From Circinella minor (lineage: Eukaryota; Mucoromycota; Mucoromycetes; Mucorales; Lichtheimiaceae), in contig JAEPRB010000021.1 in assembly GCA_016758965.1 (NCBI GenBank), positions 1 through 64,000 on the forward strand: a stretch of DNA of 64,000 nt. Reading direction: 5' to 3'. This document shows positions 60,393 through 64,000 of this stretch, piece by piece (within the stretch, counting starts at the first letter, position 1; every line of letters begins with the position of its first letter). The position numbers were made by a program, and so were the translations under genes. The notes below the pieces were generated by a model. The model saw only the letters and a program-made list of their open reading frames with translations. It was not told the origin of the DNA and did no database searches.

Positions 60393-63300
60393 TCCTAGCA
60401 TTGCTCATTGATCTCATTCGTTTATATTTCGCTTGTTATTCCCTCCCTAATTTTTTGTTGTTTCTTTTTTTTTTTTTTTACACTCGTTCTTATTTTTTTT
60501 ATCGTCTTCTGTGTACCCCGGAGGAATGAAGAAAAAGGAAAAGCTATCTTTATATTTTTTTTAATTGCACTACTACTACTACTACAATTATACGCCCTCT
60601 TTCTCTCTTTTTATTATCTTTCTTTTCACCAAACATGCAAATTTCTTTTTTTTTAGTAACACCGATTTTTCCTTTCCACTTTCCATACATATACATATTC
60701 CCCATTTTTTCAATAACACTATGTAAATTTTTAACCTATGGCAGCTGTATATGATCCCATTTTTATATATAAGTCCATTAATTTTTATTATATAAATACA
60801 TGATTAACTACTATATTATTATATGAGCGTTACCTATACTAGTAGCTTCTTAGTAAGTTCAAACATATTATTACAAGTCCCAGTTTATCGGGCATGTTAT
60901 GTCGATCGATACCATCGAACCTGCATGCATGTACGCACGTTCTGATAAAAGAATCGGTTCTCTCTCCCCCTCTCAAAATATGACAGTATCGTTGTTTTAG
61001 AAAGGTAATGACGATTAACTATGTTTGTCTCACCACCTCATTATCCTTATAAATTACTAATGGGCTAGATTATCAACGAACGGTAATATAGTGAGGTATG
61101 ACAAGTCTTTATATTTTTATCGTTCTTATTATTGGTGCACACACACACATGTGTACATGTACTTTTTTTTTGCCATGTTATTTTTGTATCTTTGTTAGAA
61201 AAAGTAAAAAATGCATTGTACGAGCTTTCTTCACGTTGTTTAACGATCTATCAGCACCATATCTTGCACGTTTAATATACCTTGTTTTTTTTTCTCCGTT
61301 TCTTACCATATCCTTGTTTCCCCCCATCTAAATTTAGCAGACATGATAAATTATAATAAAAGACTGTAACATACTTGGATCTGCAACATACTTCATAGCA
61401 ATGTGTTTCGTATGATTAAAAAAAAGTAGACCGAATATTCGGGCCCATAAATCGTGTTTGGACACGAAAATACGCCACATCAAAATAGCATCTCATCTGC
61501 AAAAGTTTGCCTTGTTTAGACGCGACTTCACTTTTCAAGTTATAACATTACGAATTGTAATAAGAAGAGATGAAAGAAGACTAGATATCAGTATTGGGCA
61601 AAAGTTTATTTCCTTGTAGGACAAAGAAAAAAAATTGTTGGCGATGTTAATGACGATGAAACACTTTTTTTTATTATCTTATTGGTAGTACCATAACATT
61701 TTTTTATGCCATTCATTATAATTTTTAATAATTTTTTTTAAAGTTTCATGATAACAATAACATCGTACGTAGTTCTATCAGAAAGTTTCGCTGAACTTGT
61801 CTATTTTCTGAAAAAAATTTCTATGTTGTTCTCTTCAGACAAAAAGGCCATTTTCTTTTCAAAAAAAAAAAGGTATACGTATCATCATTATAGCCTAGTT
61901 GACACGATAATTGATTCTTTATCTCTTTACATAACACTCTCGTTATTTTTCAACTACCAGCTCCTTTTTTCGTTTGACGTGCATTGATGCTTTGAAAACA
62001 GATGTGATCACGAGTGAGAGAAAATCGTTGCCTTGTTTAGATTATATTATAATTTTTTTTATACAGTCAATATGCTTCGTGCTTTACATCATTCTGAAAC
62101 ACTTGATCGGGACACTCCGTTTAGAGCCGAATGATGATACTAGCTCGGACAAACATTTAAAGATTTTTTTTTTAACTTTTTTGGTTTTTTTTCCTTTCAG
62201 GAGAAATCACATATTATATTTATATGATGTACAAATCAATCTTATTGTTGTTATTTTATTATCAAGCATTATGATATTTTTAGTTTTACGTACTACGTAC
62301 TACTCTTGTTATTTTGTTGTACGTACTATCTCTTTTTGTACCATTGTTGCCTGTCCTTGTTATGAAAAAAAGGGGTACTGGTGGAAATTTAAAAAAAAGA
62401 AGGGACTTTTGACATTTCCATTTATAGAAAGCGTTAGGCGATGCAATTATACATAACATATTATGTAAACGAATCAAAAGAAAAGAAATTGCTTTATTTT
62501 AACTTTTCAGAATAATTTTACTAAGGATTGTTGTTCCTCATCATTTGATTTTATCAAGAAACGCATATTGCTAATTTTCCCAAGATATTGATACTACTTC
62601 TATTCCTTTCACTAATATCATTCGATAATAACATAGATAAATGCTTTTTTCTATGAGAAAGTACTGTTTGTCTCAACAAAACACACTGAGTTCCGCAAAC
62701 TATGGAGTCTGCATTACTATGGTAACACAACAAGGAGGCCCGTGCACCCGAGATATTAATATTGTTGTGGATGGTTATTTATAAATTGTAAAAAAAAAAC
62801 AGATGTTTGGAAATCATATTTCTAAATATCAACATTATTTAGCAGCATAAAAACAAAAAAAAAAGCAGTAGTGCTCGATTGAAACATAGATATGTATTTA
62901 GGCAGATGCTATATAAGAATAAATACCGTTACAATAGTTATCATCTTTTCACGACTAAATAGATCCATGTGTATGATTCCCATTTTTTTTTGGTAGTCTG
63001 AGAACATTTTAATCATGTTAAACAAGATATTATATGTTATTAACATCTGACGCCATTTACTGTACGGTACTCTGAAGATTATTATTAACAGTTACATTAT
63101 ATTATTTTTACCCCTTTTCATTTGTCTTTGCTGTTACTTTTTTCTAAAAAAAAAGTTTAAATCCGGGCTCTGCCATATCATAACAAAATTTTCCATTCCT
63201 ATATTTTTATTTGTGCGAAGATTACCCAGGAAATCAAGGTACGTAGACTGTTTTTAAAAAGTACTCCCACGAACTACAATTTTCTAGTTTTCCCTAATAC

Positions 63301-63430
63301 TTCATTATCTGATAGCAAATTTTGAATTGTATATGGTTCTATATGTATTATTACTTTTATAATTGCTAATAACTGATGAAAATGAAATTGATAGTAATTT
63401 GTTGATGAAAGGGGGGAGAAGCCATTTCTT
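60393..63430. other. gene-free convergent intergenic region
   Basis: About 3 kb between the ends of two convergent genes. It is AT-rich with many T tracts. A 160-codon open frame at 61974-62456 starts with TTG, has no early ATG, and is inflated by poly-T runs (Phe/Ile/Leu-rich). Clustered TACGTA words occur at 62287-62332. No tRNA, snRNA or transposon recognised. Confidence 0.5.
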
Positions 63431-64000
63431 TTAACTTGTACGGCGGATTGCATAAAGTTGCATAGCAATGGTACCACCAATCACCTGAATACACCAATGA
63501 AAAAGACAGGTCCATGCCATTTGATATAGATATTTGGGTGAAAATACTGTCCAAATAAACAAATGTTCACGAAGGATTGTGACCGCTACAGAGAGAACCA
63601 AAAGAAAAGTACCAAATATTGTAGATTGTGTAGTAACATATTCCCACCATGATGATACATGACCACAGTCAACTAACAATATCCATCCAGCAATACACCA
63701 CCAAATACTTGTTGCCCAATTGGAACAGAATGTCAACGCACCAATTAGTATTGTATCATATCCAGTTACACCTATATAAGCATTACTTAAATCAATTGCA
63801 GCAATCGAATTCGAATGTCCCGTCATGAAAAATGCTGCATGAATCATACAAAGCATTATAAATGCTACTAAACGTGTATTAAAATGTGGAGATTCGGAAG
63901 AGCCCAATGATGATGGCAGTGCACTGTACCAACTACGCAGGAAACAAAATTGCACAATATAAAGAATAAATAAAGGTGCATAGTAGGAGCGTGTGAATAA
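63431..64000 (-). CDS. LAS21: GPI ethanolamine phosphate transferase 2 (Gpi7/Las21, PIG-G), C-terminal fragment cut by window edge
   Basis: The final roughly 190 residues of a multi-pass ER membrane protein; the frame runs open to position 64000, so the catalytic phosphodiesterase domain lies outside the window. The stretch SNSIAAIDLSNAYIGVTGYDTILIGALTFCSNWATSIWW is the C-terminal signature of Gpi7/Las21/PIG-G, distinct from PIG-O/Gpi13. At least five hydrophobic helices are visible, ending in GTIAMQLYAIRRTS. The enzyme adds ethanolamine phosphate to the second mannose of GPI precursors in the ER. Start and upstream exons are not seen. Confidence 0.88.
   Translation of the reverse strand, partial: LFTRSYYAPLFILYIVQFCFLRSWYSALPSSLGSSESPHFNTRLVAFIMLCMIHAAFFMTGHSNSIAAIDLSNAYIGVTGYDTILIGALTFCSNWATSIWWCIAGWILLVDCGHVSSWWEYVTTQSTIFGTFLLVLSVAVTILREHLFIWTVFSPKYLYQMAWTCLFHWCIQVIGGTIAMQLYAIRRTS

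Noticed and set aside
61974..62456. 160-codon open frame rich in Phe/Ile/Leu
   Set aside because: It begins with TTG, has no ATG until late, and is kept open by poly-T runs; no family, no splice-supported neighbours.

Overview
The window looks like nuclear DNA of an early-diverging filamentous fungus, most likely Mucoromycota (Mucorales-like). The basis is an AT-rich genome, genes broken by many short GT...AG introns (mostly 60-150 nt, donors GTAAG/GTATG, acceptors TAG/CAG), and the protein families present. All gene models below were spliced by eye. Where I give a residue count for a complete multi-exon gene, I summed the exon lengths and found the frame preserved from ATG to stop. No virus, CRISPR array, bacterial operon, rRNA or tRNA gene was seen.

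Layout. 0-16 kb is gene-dense: a Zn2Cys6 transcription factor (-), a Kre9/Knh1-type GPI-anchored wall protein (+), Mediator Med4 (-) divergent from FRA10AC1 (+), eIF3l (-), a C2-domain/proline-rich Inn1/Fic1-like cytokinesis protein (-) and RanBP1 (-). 16.2-24.2 kb is an 8-kb stretch with no supportable gene, holding a degenerate repeat, one orphan ORF and a GC-richer island. 24-35 kb has a hexose transporter (-) and a bifunctional PFK2/FBPase2 (+) sharing a 3.9-kb divergent intergenic region, then an alpha-arrestin (-) and a small unknown ORF (+). 37-48 kb has Mediator Med5 (+), a secreted quinoprotein sugar dehydrogenase-like protein (+), mitoribosomal bS18m (+) and the SUMO ligase Nse2 (-). 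After a 3.3-kb gap come ribosomal protein eS4 (+), with a candidate box C/D snoRNA in its second intron, a MATE transporter (-), an organellar M3 oligopeptidase (+), a C2H2 zinc-finger protein (+) and, at the right edge, the C-terminus of Gpi7/Las21 (PIG-G) (-).

Most genes are housekeeping and unrelated to each other. Thematic links are two Mediator subunits, sugar uptake next to fructose-2,6-bisphosphate control (possibly with the arrestin as a transporter-trafficking adaptor), and two GPI/cell-wall genes. The most interesting observations are three microexons (12, 15 and 16 nt) that must be spliced to complete conserved domains, the intronic snoRNA candidate, an N-myristoylation consensus on the PFKFB enzyme, and the unexplained 8-kb region. 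I found no clear evidence for a wholly new multi-gene system.
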